64,000 bases of DNA, from contig NZ_QSSH01000007.1 of assembly GCF_003438495.1 (NCBI RefSeq), positions 1 through 64,000 of the forward strand. The letters run 5' to 3'. A program made the translations under genes and the position numbers. The notes under the pieces were generated by a model. It ran no database searches and was not told the DNA's origin. It saw only the letters and a list, made by a program, of their open reading frames with translations. Positions 43,775-53,385 of this stretch are shown here, piece after piece. The stretch comes from Collinsella sp. TF05-9AC. GTDB taxonomy: Bacteria; Actinomycetota; Coriobacteriia; Coriobacteriales; Coriobacteriaceae. Position 1 is the stretch's first letter. Each line of letters opens with the position of its first letter.

Positions 43775-44566
43775 ATGATTCTGTACTTTAGCGCGACGGG
43801 GAACAGCGATCATGTGGCGCGTCGCATTGCAGCGGCGACAGACGACAAAGTTATGTCGATTGAGCGCTTTGATGCCGAGATCCTTCACCTTGCTGTGATG
43901 GAAGGCCCCCGTCGGCTGGGGTTTGTCGCCCCGGTATACGCCTGGGGCTTGCCGACGCCAATGATCGAGTTTTTGAAGACTGTCGACCTATCGGTTGCTG
44001 CCGGCACAAAGGGCGGCGAGCGCCCCTATACGTTCTATGTCTCGACATATGGTTCGACGACTGGGCAATCGGCCAAGTTTGCCCGCGATCTGCTACACGA
44101 GCGTGGGCTCGAGTTAGATGCGGCGATGAGCGTCAAGATGCCCGATACCTGGACGCCTGTTTTCGACCTGTCTGACCCTCAAAAGGTTGAGGGTATCAAT
44201 AGGGCTGCCGAGGCGCAGATTGATGCCGTGATCGAGGCGGTGCGGGCGCGCCGCACGGGCAACATGATGCGCCATCGCGTGCCTCTGTTTGCATCGTGCG
44301 CGTATCACGCAATTGGGCTGCCGCGCATGCAACAGACGAGCAAGTTTGCTGTCGATGCCGATCGCTGCATCGGCTGCGGCCTGTGTGCCAAGCGCTGCCC
44401 CATGACGGCGATTGAGATGCGAGACGGCCTTCCCGTCTGGACAAAGCCGGAGTGCGCAGCCTGCCTTCGTTGCCTGCACTGTTGTCCCAAATTTGCCATC
44501 TCGCACGGTAAGCGCACGGCATCCCACGGTCAGTACAGGCATCCCAGGCCAGGTGTGAGGATGTAG
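43775..44566 (+). CDS. EFR1-type flavodoxin-ferredoxin fusion
   Basis: A 263-aa protein. The N-terminal half is a flavodoxin domain (ILYFSATGNSDHVARRIAAA, with the FMN phosphate loop SATGNS). The C-terminal third has two 4Fe-4S clusters (CIGCGLCAKRCPMTAIEM and CAACLRCLHCCPKFAI). EFR1-family proteins are widespread electron carriers in anaerobes, with no single assigned reaction. The ATG at 43775 has AGGGG 7 bp ahead; a longer in-frame extension overlaps the ClC gene in another frame and is not credible. Confidence 0.85.
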   Translation: MILYFSATGNSDHVARRIAAATDDKVMSIERFDAEILHLAVMEGPRRLGFVAPVYAWGLPTPMIEFLKTVDLSVAAGTKGGERPYTFYVSTYGSTTGQSAKFARDLLHERGLELDAAMSVKMPDTWTPVFDLSDPQKVEGINRAAEAQIDAVIEAVRARRTGNMMRHRVPLFASCAYHAIGLPRMQQTSKFAVDADRCIGCGLCAKRCPMTAIEMRDGLPVWTKPECAACLRCLHCCPKFAISHGKRTASHGQYRHPRPGVRM

Positions 44567-44581
44567 CGGCCGCTGGCCGCG

Positions 44582-45457
44582 CTACTTCCAAACTGCGAGC
44601 GCGGCGGTGCCCAGGACGATGAGGGCGAGACCGATGGCGCTGCGTCGTGAGAGTTTTTCGTTGAATGCCAGGCGCGCAAATAGTACCGATACGACAATCG
44701 ATAGTTTGTCGATCTGCACCACGACACTCACCTGGCCTGCAGCGATGGCATAGTAATAGAGCAGCCACGATGCTCCGGTCGCGATGCCCGATGTTGCGAG
44801 AAATGTGAGTTCGCGCCGGTCAGCGTGCGCGACCTGCTCCAGTTTTCCCTTGGCTGCCACGATTGCCCATGCCATAACCAGTACCACACAGGTACGGATT
44901 GCCGTGGCCAGGTTGGACTCGACGCCTTCGATGCCAACCTTGGCAAGGATGGACGTGAGCGCCGCGAACGCGGCGGCACCGAGGGCGTAAGCGAGCCAGG
45001 TCCGGTCTTGCTGCTGCTCGGGTCCGGCGGACTGCTTCTTCTCGATCATTAAAAATGCGCCGAGGGTGATGACAGCGGTTCCCACGAGCTTAACCGCAAG
45101 GTTGCTCGTCTCGCCAAAAAGCACGATGGCGATCAGTGCAGCGAGTACGGTGCTCATCTTGTCGACTGGTACGACCTTATTGACGTCTCCGATGCCCAAC
45201 GCCTTAAAGTAACAGATCCACGAAGCACCGGTGGCGAGTCCCGAGAGGACGAGAAAGAGCCAGGATCTGGATTCGATGCTGCCAATGGTTCCAATGGATC
45301 CAGAAATGCCCGCCATTGCCCAGGCGAAAACGAGCACCACGCAGGTGCGAATGGCCGTCGCGACATCGGAGTCGGTCTGCTTGATGCCGCATTTGGCCAG
45401 GATAGATGTGATGCCGGCAAAGAAAGCCGACACAAATGCTGCTGCGACCCACGACAC
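44582..45457 (-). CDS. EamA/DMT-family transporter
   Basis: A 291-aa membrane protein with ten helices in two repeated halves: TAIRTCVVLVFAWAMAGISG and TAIRTCVVLVMAWAIVAAKG are near-identical in position. The C-terminal half has QIDKLSIVVSVLFARLAFNE and LALIVLGTAALAVWK. These features are those of the EamA (DUF6) drug/metabolite transporters. The substrate is unknown. The GTG at 45457 has GGGGAGG 10 bp ahead. The 270 bp between this gene and the next promoterless stretch (45458-45730) show no coding or structural signal I can name. Confidence 0.85.
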   Translation of the reverse strand: MSWVAAAFVSAFFAGITSILAKCGIKQTDSDVATAIRTCVVLVFAWAMAGISGSIGTIGSIESRSWLFLVLSGLATGASWICYFKALGIGDVNKVVPVDKMSTVLAALIAIVLFGETSNLAVKLVGTAVITLGAFLMIEKKQSAGPEQQQDRTWLAYALGAAAFAALTSILAKVGIEGVESNLATAIRTCVVLVMAWAIVAAKGKLEQVAHADRRELTFLATSGIATGASWLLYYYAIAAGQVSVVVQIDKLSIVVSVLFARLAFNEKLSRRSAIGLALIVLGTAALAVWK

Positions 45458-45730
45458 GGGTGAAATGCCTCCCCAAAGAACGACCGCGCCAGATTACGGC
45501 GCTCGTCCGATGATATCGTCCCGCCATGAAGCTTTGATATCGCTGTGGTGAGACAGGGGCCATAGTTCGAGAGGGCATTTGGTTAAGGCTCGAATCGAAG
45601 ATATGCTGTCGGCTTCTCTTTGGTTGCCGAGATCTAAACGGCATGTCGTAAAGGGTGGTAGCGACGTTGTTGCTGCTTCTTCTTATCTAGTAAATGAGGT
45701 GGGGTGCCGCCCAAGCCCTTTAGCTGTCGA

Positions 45731-46429
45731 TTACAGGTCGCGTGCTCGATAGACCTTGATGCTGATGGTGCAGCTGATTGCACATAGCGCGAGGGCCAGT
45801 ACGGCAATTCCTGCGCACAGACAGCCAAGGACGGCGGGATCGGGATTCGCTCCGGCAATCGACATGAGCCAGTTGCTGATGGGGTTGGAGGAACTCAACG
45901 TTGCCATGGTAAGGCACCCGAGCATGGCAAACAGGCCGACGGATAGGCGCAGCGCCTCCATGTGTCCAAATCGAAAGAACAGCGGCTGCGCCAAAAACAC
46001 CATCATGAGGGAAATGAGCATCGAGGCTGCCGAGGCGATTGCGATTTCAAAGACCGTCTGTCCCGTCGAAGGAATGCCCGCGCTGTTGAAGAGCGGGATG
46101 GCGACGATACGCAAAAGCGTAGCTGCACATGCCATGACGGCGGAGAAGACAATAACGCTCAGGTAGCGTGCACAAATAATGTCTTTGCGCGAGAAGGGCA
46201 GCGTTGCCCGATAACGCTCCCAGCTATTTTGATTGTCGAAGCCGGCCAGCGAGCTCATGACCATGATGGGCGACATGGCACTGACCGCGCAGGCGCCGGC
46301 ACTTGTGCCAGAGTCGCCGACCGACGTGTTGGCGAGGGACAGCACGACGAATAAAAACAGGCCGACGCCCGCGATGCTCGGGATGAGCGTGCGAACGATG
46401 GCGAGTTCGGACATAAAGGCGCGTTTCAT
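45731..46429 (-). CDS. ABC-2-type transporter permease
   Basis: A 232-aa membrane protein with about six helices (first at about 15-35). The segment SWERYRATLPFSRKDIICAR is typical of ABC-2 permeases in GntR-controlled operons. Its start overlaps the stop of the ATPase gene by 4 bp. With that ATPase it would form an exporter; YtrA-type operons of this form respond to cell-wall antibiotics in other Gram-positives, which is only an analogy. No terminator is evident. Confidence 0.8.
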   Translation of the reverse strand: MKRAFMSELAIVRTLIPSIAGVGLFLFVVLSLANTSVGDSGTSAGACAVSAMSPIMVMSSLAGFDNQNSWERYRATLPFSRKDIICARYLSVIVFSAVMACAATLLRIVAIPLFNSAGIPSTGQTVFEIAIASAASMLISLMMVFLAQPLFFRFGHMEALRLSVGLFAMLGCLTMATLSSSNPISNWLMSIAGANPDPAVLGCLCAGIAVLALALCAISCTISIKVYRARDL

Positions 46430-47307
46430 TTCGAAGCCCCTTTCAGCATGAGGCGCAGATAGTCATCAATGGTTGCCCGATCGCAGGGAATCTCGGGGAA
46501 GGCCTCGAGTGTTTCGCGACGGTTGGGTACGAGTCCGTCCACGCTGTAGGCATGGCGGGCGGCGCGGGCACCTTCGACGCAAGCCATAAGCTCGGCGGCC
46601 TGTGCTTGGGTGCAGTGGACGATGCCGGCTCGGTCGGTAATGTCCTCGCGCGGCAGGTCAAACACAATCGAGCCGTTATCGATGCAGATGACGCGGTCGG
46701 CAGCGCGATCGAGGTCGGACGTAATGTGGCTCGAGAGCAGCACGCTGTGCAGGCCGTCGGAAACAAAGGCGAGCAGCTCATCAAGCAGCTCCTCGCGTGC
46801 CATGGGATCGAGGCCCGCGGTGGCTTCGTCCAAAACGAGCAGCTTGGCCTTGTGGCTGAGTGCGCAGGCAAGCTGCAGTTTCATGCCCATGCCGCGGGAG
46901 AGGTCCTTGACCTTTGTCTTGGGATCGAGGCCAAATCGGTTGATGAATCGGGCGAACGTTTCGCGGTCCCACGTGGGGTACGCTGGGCCTACGAGCGACT
47001 CGATCTGGCCCACCTTGAGCGTGGAGGGGAAGGGGCACGTGTCCAGGACAAGACCGATGTGGGAACGCAGGCAGCGCTGCGCCTCACCGGGTGCGTCGGC
47101 GCCACAGTGCTGCCCAAACAGGTGTACCTCGCCGGCATCGAGTTTGATAAGCCCAAGCGCGGCTCGAATCGTCGTTGTTTTGCCGGCACCGTTGGCACCC
47201 ACAAAGCCGACGATCTGGCCAGGTTCCACGGCAAGCGTGACGTCGCGCAGCGAAAAACGGTCACTCACATGGCGTGAGATGCCTTTGAGTTCTAAAAGGT
47301 TTTGCAT
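46426..47307 (-). CDS. ABC transporter ATP-binding protein
   Basis: A 293-aa ABC ATPase: Walker A GANGAGKTTTIRAALGLIKL, signature LSRGMGMKLQLACALSHKAK, Walker B LLVLDEATAGLDPMARE, H-loop SSHITSDLDR. The C-terminal 80 residues form the extra domain common in BcrA/YtrB-like ATPases. It sits between a GntR regulator (23 bp upstream) and the permease (4-bp overlap), so the three genes form one operon. AGAAAGG lies about 8 bp before the ATG. Confidence 0.9.
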   Translation of the reverse strand: MQNLLELKGISRHVSDRFSLRDVTLAVEPGQIVGFVGANGAGKTTTIRAALGLIKLDAGEVHLFGQHCGADAPGEAQRCLRSHIGLVLDTCPFPSTLKVGQIESLVGPAYPTWDRETFARFINRFGLDPKTKVKDLSRGMGMKLQLACALSHKAKLLVLDEATAGLDPMAREELLDELLAFVSDGLHSVLLSSHITSDLDRAADRVICIDNGSIVFDLPREDITDRAGIVHCTQAQAAELMACVEGARAARHAYSVDGLVPNRRETLEAFPEIPCDRATIDDYLRLMLKGASK

Positions 47308-47330
47308 GGTATAGCCTTTCTTGCAGATGG

Positions 47331-47711
47331 CTACTGCATGGTTTCGGGGGCTACCAGGTCGAGCATCTCGTGCAGCTTGTCGCGCGTGACGCCCAGGGCC
47401 TCGGCTTGGCTTGCCGCTTTCGCGAGCAGCTCTTCGATATGGCAGAGCTGGTTTTCACGCAAGAGCTCTTGGTTGCCTTCGGCGACAAAACAGCCCTTGC
47501 CCTGCACGGTGCAGATAAAGCCGAGCTGCTCCAGGTCGGCGTAGGCGCGCTTGGTGGTGATGACGCTCACGCCAAGATCGCTCGCGAGTGCACGGATGCT
47601 GGGGAGTTTGGCTCCCGCAGCGAGTGCGCCCGAGAGTATCTGTGCTTTAACCTGCGAAGATATCTGCTCGTAGATGGGCTTGTCGCTCGAATTGGATAGG
47701 ATGATGTCCAC
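47331..47711 (-). CDS. GntR-family (YtrA-type) regulator
   Basis: A 126-aa protein. The N-terminal winged helix reads KPIYEQISSQVKAQILSGAL, KLPSIRALASDLGVSVITTK and RAYADLEQLGFICTVQGKGC. A short helical tail of about 45 residues marks the YtrA subfamily, which lacks a large ligand domain. The GTG start at 47711 has AAGGAG ahead. Its promoter region is rich in TATATA palindromes (47735-47783), the likely operators for autorepression. It heads the ABC operon at 45731-47307. Confidence 0.9.
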   Translation of the reverse strand: MDIILSNSSDKPIYEQISSQVKAQILSGALAAGAKLPSIRALASDLGVSVITTKRAYADLEQLGFICTVQGKGCFVAEGNQELLRENQLCHIEELLAKAASQAEALGVTRDKLHEMLDLVAPETMQ

Positions 47712-47734
47712 AGCGGCTCCTTAGCTGATGGGCT

Positions 47735-47783
47735 ACACGTGTATATAACCGGTAAGCACAGTATATATACACTATATACAGTT
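47735..47783 (-). promoter_or_regulatory. GntR operator/promoter region
   Basis: GTATATATAC (47761-47770) is a perfect palindrome within CACAGTATATATACAC and is followed by TATATACAGT. A further GTGTATATAAC lies at 47740-47750. Such TATATA dyads are typical YtrA-type operators and overlap the likely -10 box. Confidence 0.6.
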
Positions 47784-47837
47784 ATGCAAGAGACAAATAC
47801 GGAATAGCCCACCGGCGCCGCGCTTGCTCCAAAACAA

Positions 47838-48132
47838 TCTCAATTTGTAACACCTGGGTCCGTTTTGGGTCGCCTTCTGTTACAGATTGAGATGTTATTT
47901 GCCCGCCTGCCTATTTGTCTCAATCTGTAACAGTAAGAGTCGATTTGCGCGGCTAGATGTTACAGAACGAGACATTGGCCACCCGTCTATCCTTATATCT
48001 CAATCTGTAACATCTGGAACCGATTTGGACGGCTACCTGTTACAGATCGAGATCTTTCTGGGACGCCCACCTGTTTGTCTAAATCTGTAACAGGTAGAGG
48101 TTCAAAAACCGTCTAGATGTTACAGATCGAGA
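47838..48132. repeat. Array of eight alternating 15-bp half-sites at exact 40-bp spacing
   Basis: Half-sites of the form TCTCAATCTGTAACA start at 47838, 47918, 47998 and 48078. Their complements TGTTACAGATYGAGA start at 47878, 47958, 48038 and 48118. Every step is exactly 40 bp (15-bp site, 25-bp spacer), with only one to three substitutions per site. Each site can pair with either neighbour. The spacers fall into two alternating classes. In the first class (47853, 47933, 48013) they share CGATTTG..CGGCTA, and the fourth (48093) resembles that sequence inverted. The array lies between divergent promoters (GntR operon and prfC). It encodes nothing obvious. Confidence 0.95.
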
Positions 48133-48277
48133 CAAACTGCTGCGGAGTGCCGCCATCGACTGCTACCCTAGGCCCCAACTGATGAATTTGTCCTGATAGG
48201 CGCTCTAAAACGGGATTTCGCGGCTACAATAGTGCGGTTACAACGACGTAATGCACTCAATGCAAGAAAGGATCCGC

Positions 48278-49891
<1,614 letters not shown>

Positions 49892-49897
49892 CGCATC

Positions 49898-49927
49898 GGC
49901 GCGGTGGCCCTGCGGAGCTGCCGCGCC
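49898..49927 (+). terminator. Hairpin after prfC
   Basis: GGCGCGG (49898-49904) pairs with CCGCGCC (49921-49927), 6 bp after the stop codon. No T-run follows. Confidence 0.5.
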
Positions 49928-49971
49928 GTTCGCTTGCCTGATGCCGCGCGAGCGGCTATCATACCCACCGT

Positions 49972-50020
49972 CGTCTCAAGACCGAGACGTCCGAGCAGTT
50001 CGGGTCCGATATCCTGCTCG
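49972..50020 (+). promoter_or_regulatory. Structured leader before the VUT transporter gene
   Basis: CGTCTC-AAGACC-GAGACG (49972-49989) and CGAGCAG (49992-49998) with CTGCTCG (50014-50020) form two hairpins, followed by CCTAAAACCAAAGGAG. Queuosine-precursor transporter genes often carry preQ1 riboswitches, but I cannot match this to a known class. Confidence 0.35.
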
Positions 50021-50047
50021 TTAAACCTAAAACCAAAGGAGTACATA

Positions 50048-50770
50048 ATGATCAAGAAGGTCATGGAGGACTACAAGGTCCTGTTGCGGAGCATTCCCGC
50101 GGCAACGGTTTCGCTGTTTTTCGTGAGCGTCATCATGATGAACCTGCTGGCCAACAAAGAACTCATCAGCCTACCGTATCTGGCACTCGATTGCGGCTTT
50201 GTGGTGAGCTGGGTCTCGTTTTTGTGCCAGGACATGATCTGCAAGCGCTTTGGCGCCAAGGCATCCATCAAAATCTCTATCCTCGCGCTGCTGGTCAATC
50301 TGGCTGTGAGCCTGTGCTTTTGGGCATGTTCGCTCACGCCCGGCATGTGGGGCGCCTACTACGACACGGGCATGATCGAGGTCAACACCGCCCTTAACGC
50401 CACCATCGGCGGCACCTGGTACGTGGTGCTGGGCTCTTCGCTTGCCATGCTCGTTTCTGCCGTGGTTAACTCCACGCTCAACCAGTCGCTCGGCCGTATG
50501 CTCAAGAAGAATAACTTTGCGAGCTTTGCCTTCCGTTCCTATGTGTCCACGGGTGTTGGCCAGTTTATTGACAACCTGGTCTTTGCCATCGTGGTGAGCC
50601 ACACGTTCTTTGGTTGGACCTGGGTGCAGGTCCTCATGTGCTCGCTGACCGGCGCTGTTGCCGAGCTGCTGTGCGAGGTCTTCCTGAGCCCCGTGGGCTA
50701 CAAGGTCGTGCGCGGCTGGGAGCGCGAGAATGTGGGTTCCGAGTACCTCGAGCGCCACGCAACCGCCTAA
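50048..50770 (+). CDS. VUT/YhhQ-type queuosine-precursor transporter
   Basis: A 240-aa membrane protein with six helices. Segments SVIMMNLLANKELISLPYLA, LDCGFVVSWVSFLCQDMICK and VSTGVGQFIDNLVFAIVV follow the VUT (DUF165/YhhQ) pattern, whose members import queuine-pathway precursors such as preQ0 or preQ1. AAAGGAG lies 7 bp before the ATG at 50048. It is followed 9 bp later by an SDR gene on the same strand. The substrate is assigned by family only. Confidence 0.82.
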   Translation: MIKKVMEDYKVLLRSIPAATVSLFFVSVIMMNLLANKELISLPYLALDCGFVVSWVSFLCQDMICKRFGAKASIKISILALLVNLAVSLCFWACSLTPGMWGAYYDTGMIEVNTALNATIGGTWYVVLGSSLAMLVSAVVNSTLNQSLGRMLKKNNFASFAFRSYVSTGVGQFIDNLVFAIVVSHTFFGWTWVQVLMCSLTGAVAELLCEVFLSPVGYKVVRGWERENVGSEYLERHATA

Positions 50771-50779
50771 GGAGCAAGT

Positions 50780-51460
50780 ATGCGGGTTTTGATCACGGGC
50801 GCTTCGGGCGGTATCGGAGCCGCATGCGTGCAGCGCTTTTTGGACGAGGGCCACGAGGTCGTGGGCTTTGACCTGCTGCCGGCGGCGATCGAACACGAGC
50901 GCTACCGCCATCTGATCGTTGATGTCTGCAAGCCGGACGCGTTTCCGGACGACCTTGAACCCCAGGTGATCGTGAACGTTGCCGGTACGCAGGATTCGGC
51001 CGACGACATCGCCGCCAACCTGTGTGGCACCATCAACGTGACCGAGCGCTACGCCTTTGTGGGGGAGGGGCTTGCCGCCAAGCCTGCGCCGGCTATTAGA
51101 TCCGTGGTCAATGTGGGGTCGGCGAGCGGGCATACTGGATCGGAGTTTCCCGCCTATGCCGCCAGCAAGGGCGGCGTTATCGCCTACACCAAGAGCCTTG
51201 CAAACCGCCTGGCACCGCAGGCCATCTCCAACAGTGTGGACCCGGGCGGCGTTATCACGCCGCTCAACCGTTGCGTGATGGAAGACGAGCACCTGTGGAA
51301 CCAGATTATGGAGCTCACGCCGCTTAAACGCTGGGCTACCGCCCAAGAGATCGCCGAGTGGATCTACTTTGTGGGCGTGACCAACCGGTTTATGACCGGA
51401 CAGAGTCTGTTGATCGATGGCGGCGAGGCCGGCCGCACACAATTTATTTGGCCCGAATAG
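50780..51460 (+). CDS. Short-chain dehydrogenase/reductase
   Basis: A 226-aa Rossmann oxidoreductase. The nucleotide loop is ITGASGGIGAACVQRFLDEG (TGxxxGIG), NVAGT follows, and the catalytic Ser-Tyr-Lys are in NVGSASGHTGSEFPAYAASK. QSLLIDGGEAGR closes the fold. It is slightly shorter than most SDRs (about 250) because the segment between the second and third strands is compact. AAGGAG lies 7 bp before the ATG. It shares the VUT transcript and ends at a strong terminator. The substrate is unknown. Confidence 0.85.
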   Translation: MRVLITGASGGIGAACVQRFLDEGHEVVGFDLLPAAIEHERYRHLIVDVCKPDAFPDDLEPQVIVNVAGTQDSADDIAANLCGTINVTERYAFVGEGLAAKPAPAIRSVVNVGSASGHTGSEFPAYAASKGGVIAYTKSLANRLAPQAISNSVDPGGVITPLNRCVMEDEHLWNQIMELTPLKRWATAQEIAEWIYFVGVTNRFMTGQSLLIDGGEAGRTQFIWPE

Positions 51461-51461
51461 G

Positions 51462-51497
51462 AAACGCGCCCGATGGAAAGCCGTCGGGCGCGTTTTT
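51462..51497. terminator. Rho-independent terminator after the SDR gene
   Basis: AAACGCGCCCGA (51462-51473) pairs with TCGGGCGCGTTT and is followed by TT. It lies between convergent genes and may also end ung transcription. Confidence 0.9.
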
Positions 51498-51510
51498 GAT
51501 GTATCGATTT

Positions 51511-52236
51511 TTAGCCGAGGCAAGTCCAGTTGACGGGGGTCGAGCCGTGCTGTTCGAGTAGCCGATTGGCTGCCGAGAAGGGACGCGATCCCATAAAGGC
51601 GGGGAGTTCTGCCGTGGCACGGTTGGCCGAAAGCGGCGAGGGGTGCGTAGAGGCCAGGCAGAACTTGCCGGTTGTCTTGCCCGCACCAGTTGCGACGATC
51701 TTGCCTTCGACCATCTGCTGGGCAAAGCGACCCCATGTCAAAAAGACTACCGGCTGGGGCAGCTGGCAGCAGCGTTCGATAACGTAGTCGGTGAGCGTGC
51801 TCCAGCCAAGCTTGGCGTGCGAGTTAGCGGCATGCTCGCGCACGGTGAGCGTAGTGTTGAGGAGCAGGACGCCCTGTTGTGCCCATGGTGTTAGATCTCC
51901 CGTGGCGGGAATGGGACAACCCAGATCGGCTTTGAGTTCCTTATAGATGTTGCGCAGGCTCGGCGGCAACTTGGTTTGCGTCACGGGGACCGAGAACGAC
52001 AGCCCCATTGCCTGGTTGGGTCCGTGATAGGGGTCCTGACCCAAAATGACAACTTTGACCTGGTCGGCCGGCGTGTAGGCGAGGGCATTGAGGATGTCGT
52101 CTTGTGCCGGGTAGATGGTCTGCTCGGCACGCAAAAGGGCGATACGCTCGAGCAGCTGGTTCGTAGTGTCACGTACCGGCTGCGGCGCATCGCCCAACCA
52201 AGTTGCTATGTTGCGGTCGCGGGTCGCGGCGTCCAT
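51511..52236 (-). CDS. ung: Uracil-DNA glycosylase
   Basis: A 241-aa family 1 UDG, which removes uracil from DNA. The catalytic water-activating motif is VVILGQDPYHGPNQAMGLSF, the uracil-binding stretch is QGVLLLNTTLTVREHAANSH, and the minor-groove loop is STHPSPLSANRA. VVFLTWGRFAQ is also conserved. Length and motifs are complete. The ATG at 52236 has AAAGGAG 5 bp ahead. It is a single gene bounded by a convergent terminator. Confidence 0.95.
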   Translation of the reverse strand: MDAATRDRNIATWLGDAPQPVRDTTNQLLERIALLRAEQTIYPAQDDILNALAYTPADQVKVVILGQDPYHGPNQAMGLSFSVPVTQTKLPPSLRNIYKELKADLGCPIPATGDLTPWAQQGVLLLNTTLTVREHAANSHAKLGWSTLTDYVIERCCQLPQPVVFLTWGRFAQQMVEGKIVATGAGKTTGKFCLASTHPSPLSANRATAELPAFMGSRPFSAANRLLEQHGSTPVNWTCLG

Positions 52237-52324
52237 GGGGCTCCTTTACGTCAGATGCTCTGCTGGCATCTATTGTAAAGGCGCACCGGTTGCCTTTATG
52301 CCGCGGCTGTATGAAGAGTGGGGT

Positions 52325-53227
52325 CTACGAGACGTGCTCGGGCGCTCCTGCCATGCGAGCCTGTCCATGTGCGCGGAGGCGCGGAAGCTCGACGGTTGCT
52401 ACCATGACGCCGGTGAGGATGAGGGCGGCACCAAAGAAGGCGATGGGGCTCAGGACCTCGCCGACCAGGAAGAACGAAAAGACGGCGGAGCATACCGGCT
52501 CGAGCGAGAAGGCGAAACCGGTGGTCTCGGCAGGCACGTGGGGCTGCACGAGCGTCTGGGTGATAAAGCCGTAGGCAGAGCAGATGAGTGCGAGCGCGAC
52601 GACGACCACGATTTCGCCCGGCGTGCTGGGAAGCGTGAAGCCGCCAAAGGTGAATGCCGCGACGCCCGAGAACAAACCGCCAAAGCCTAGCTGCCAAACG
52701 CCCAGAGCCAGCGGATCGACTTCTTCGACAAAGCGCTTGGCGACAATGATGTGTCCGGCGTAGACAAAGGCGGAGAGCAGCATGATGAGTGCGCCCGGGT
52801 TCAGGCTGGTGAAGTCAGCGCCCGAGAGCAGCAACATACCGCAGGTGACGATGGCGGTGCCGACGAGCACTTTGCGCTCGGGGGCGCGGCGCAGCAGAGC
52901 TGCGTTGGCAAACGGCACGATCACGACCGTCAGGCTCTGCAAAAAGCCGGCAGTGGAGGCAGAGGTGAGGCTGGAGCCCAGGCACATGCAGGTGAGCTCG
53001 GTTGCCATAATGGCGCCGATGATGGCGGCACGGACCATAAGGTCGCGGTTAATGCGCAACGCGTGCTTGTGGAAGAGCAACAGGCAGACCACAAAGGCGA
53101 TGATGCAGCGTAGCGCGACGATGCTCGTGGCGTTCATGCTGTCCATGCCGATCTTCATGAGGGGATACGAAAAGCCCCATGCGACGGGAACGGAAAATGA
53201 GAGCGCGATTGCTTTTTTGCGATCCAT
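52325..53227 (-). CDS. EamA/DMT-family transporter
   Basis: A 300-aa membrane protein with ten helices. It has SVPVAWGFSYPLMKIGMDSM near the start and FAFSLEPVCSAVFSFFLVGE in the second half, the most conserved EamA segment. It is divergently transcribed from a LysR regulator with 158 bp between starts, which is the usual layout for a LysR target. The substrate is unknown; amino acids or metabolites are typical of the family. Confidence 0.88.
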   Translation of the reverse strand: MDRKKAIALSFSVPVAWGFSYPLMKIGMDSMNATSIVALRCIIAFVVCLLLFHKHALRINRDLMVRAAIIGAIMATELTCMCLGSSLTSASTAGFLQSLTVVIVPFANAALLRRAPERKVLVGTAIVTCGMLLLSGADFTSLNPGALIMLLSAFVYAGHIIVAKRFVEEVDPLALGVWQLGFGGLFSGVAAFTFGGFTLPSTPGEIVVVVALALICSAYGFITQTLVQPHVPAETTGFAFSLEPVCSAVFSFFLVGEVLSPIAFFGAALILTGVMVATVELPRLRAHGQARMAGAPEHVS

Positions 53228-53385
53228 GGGACTCCTTTTGTTACAGAACGGTTTCGCAAAAAGGATTCTGCTCCCAGATTTGGATGTAGTAAAGCGAATG
53301 TATCTTCAGTATGATTAAGAAATGCTAATGTAGGCAGAAAAAGCGCTGGCAAAACGTTTTACGGCTGCATTGATGTGGAGGCACG

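Noticed and set aside
45458..45730. Possible short genes between the EamA and ABC permease genes
   Set aside because: No frame has both a ribosome site and a plausible protein; nothing recognisable was seen.
47838..48132. CRISPR array
   Set aside because: Repeats are only 15 bp and alternate in orientation, spacers resemble one another in classes, and no cas gene is in the window.
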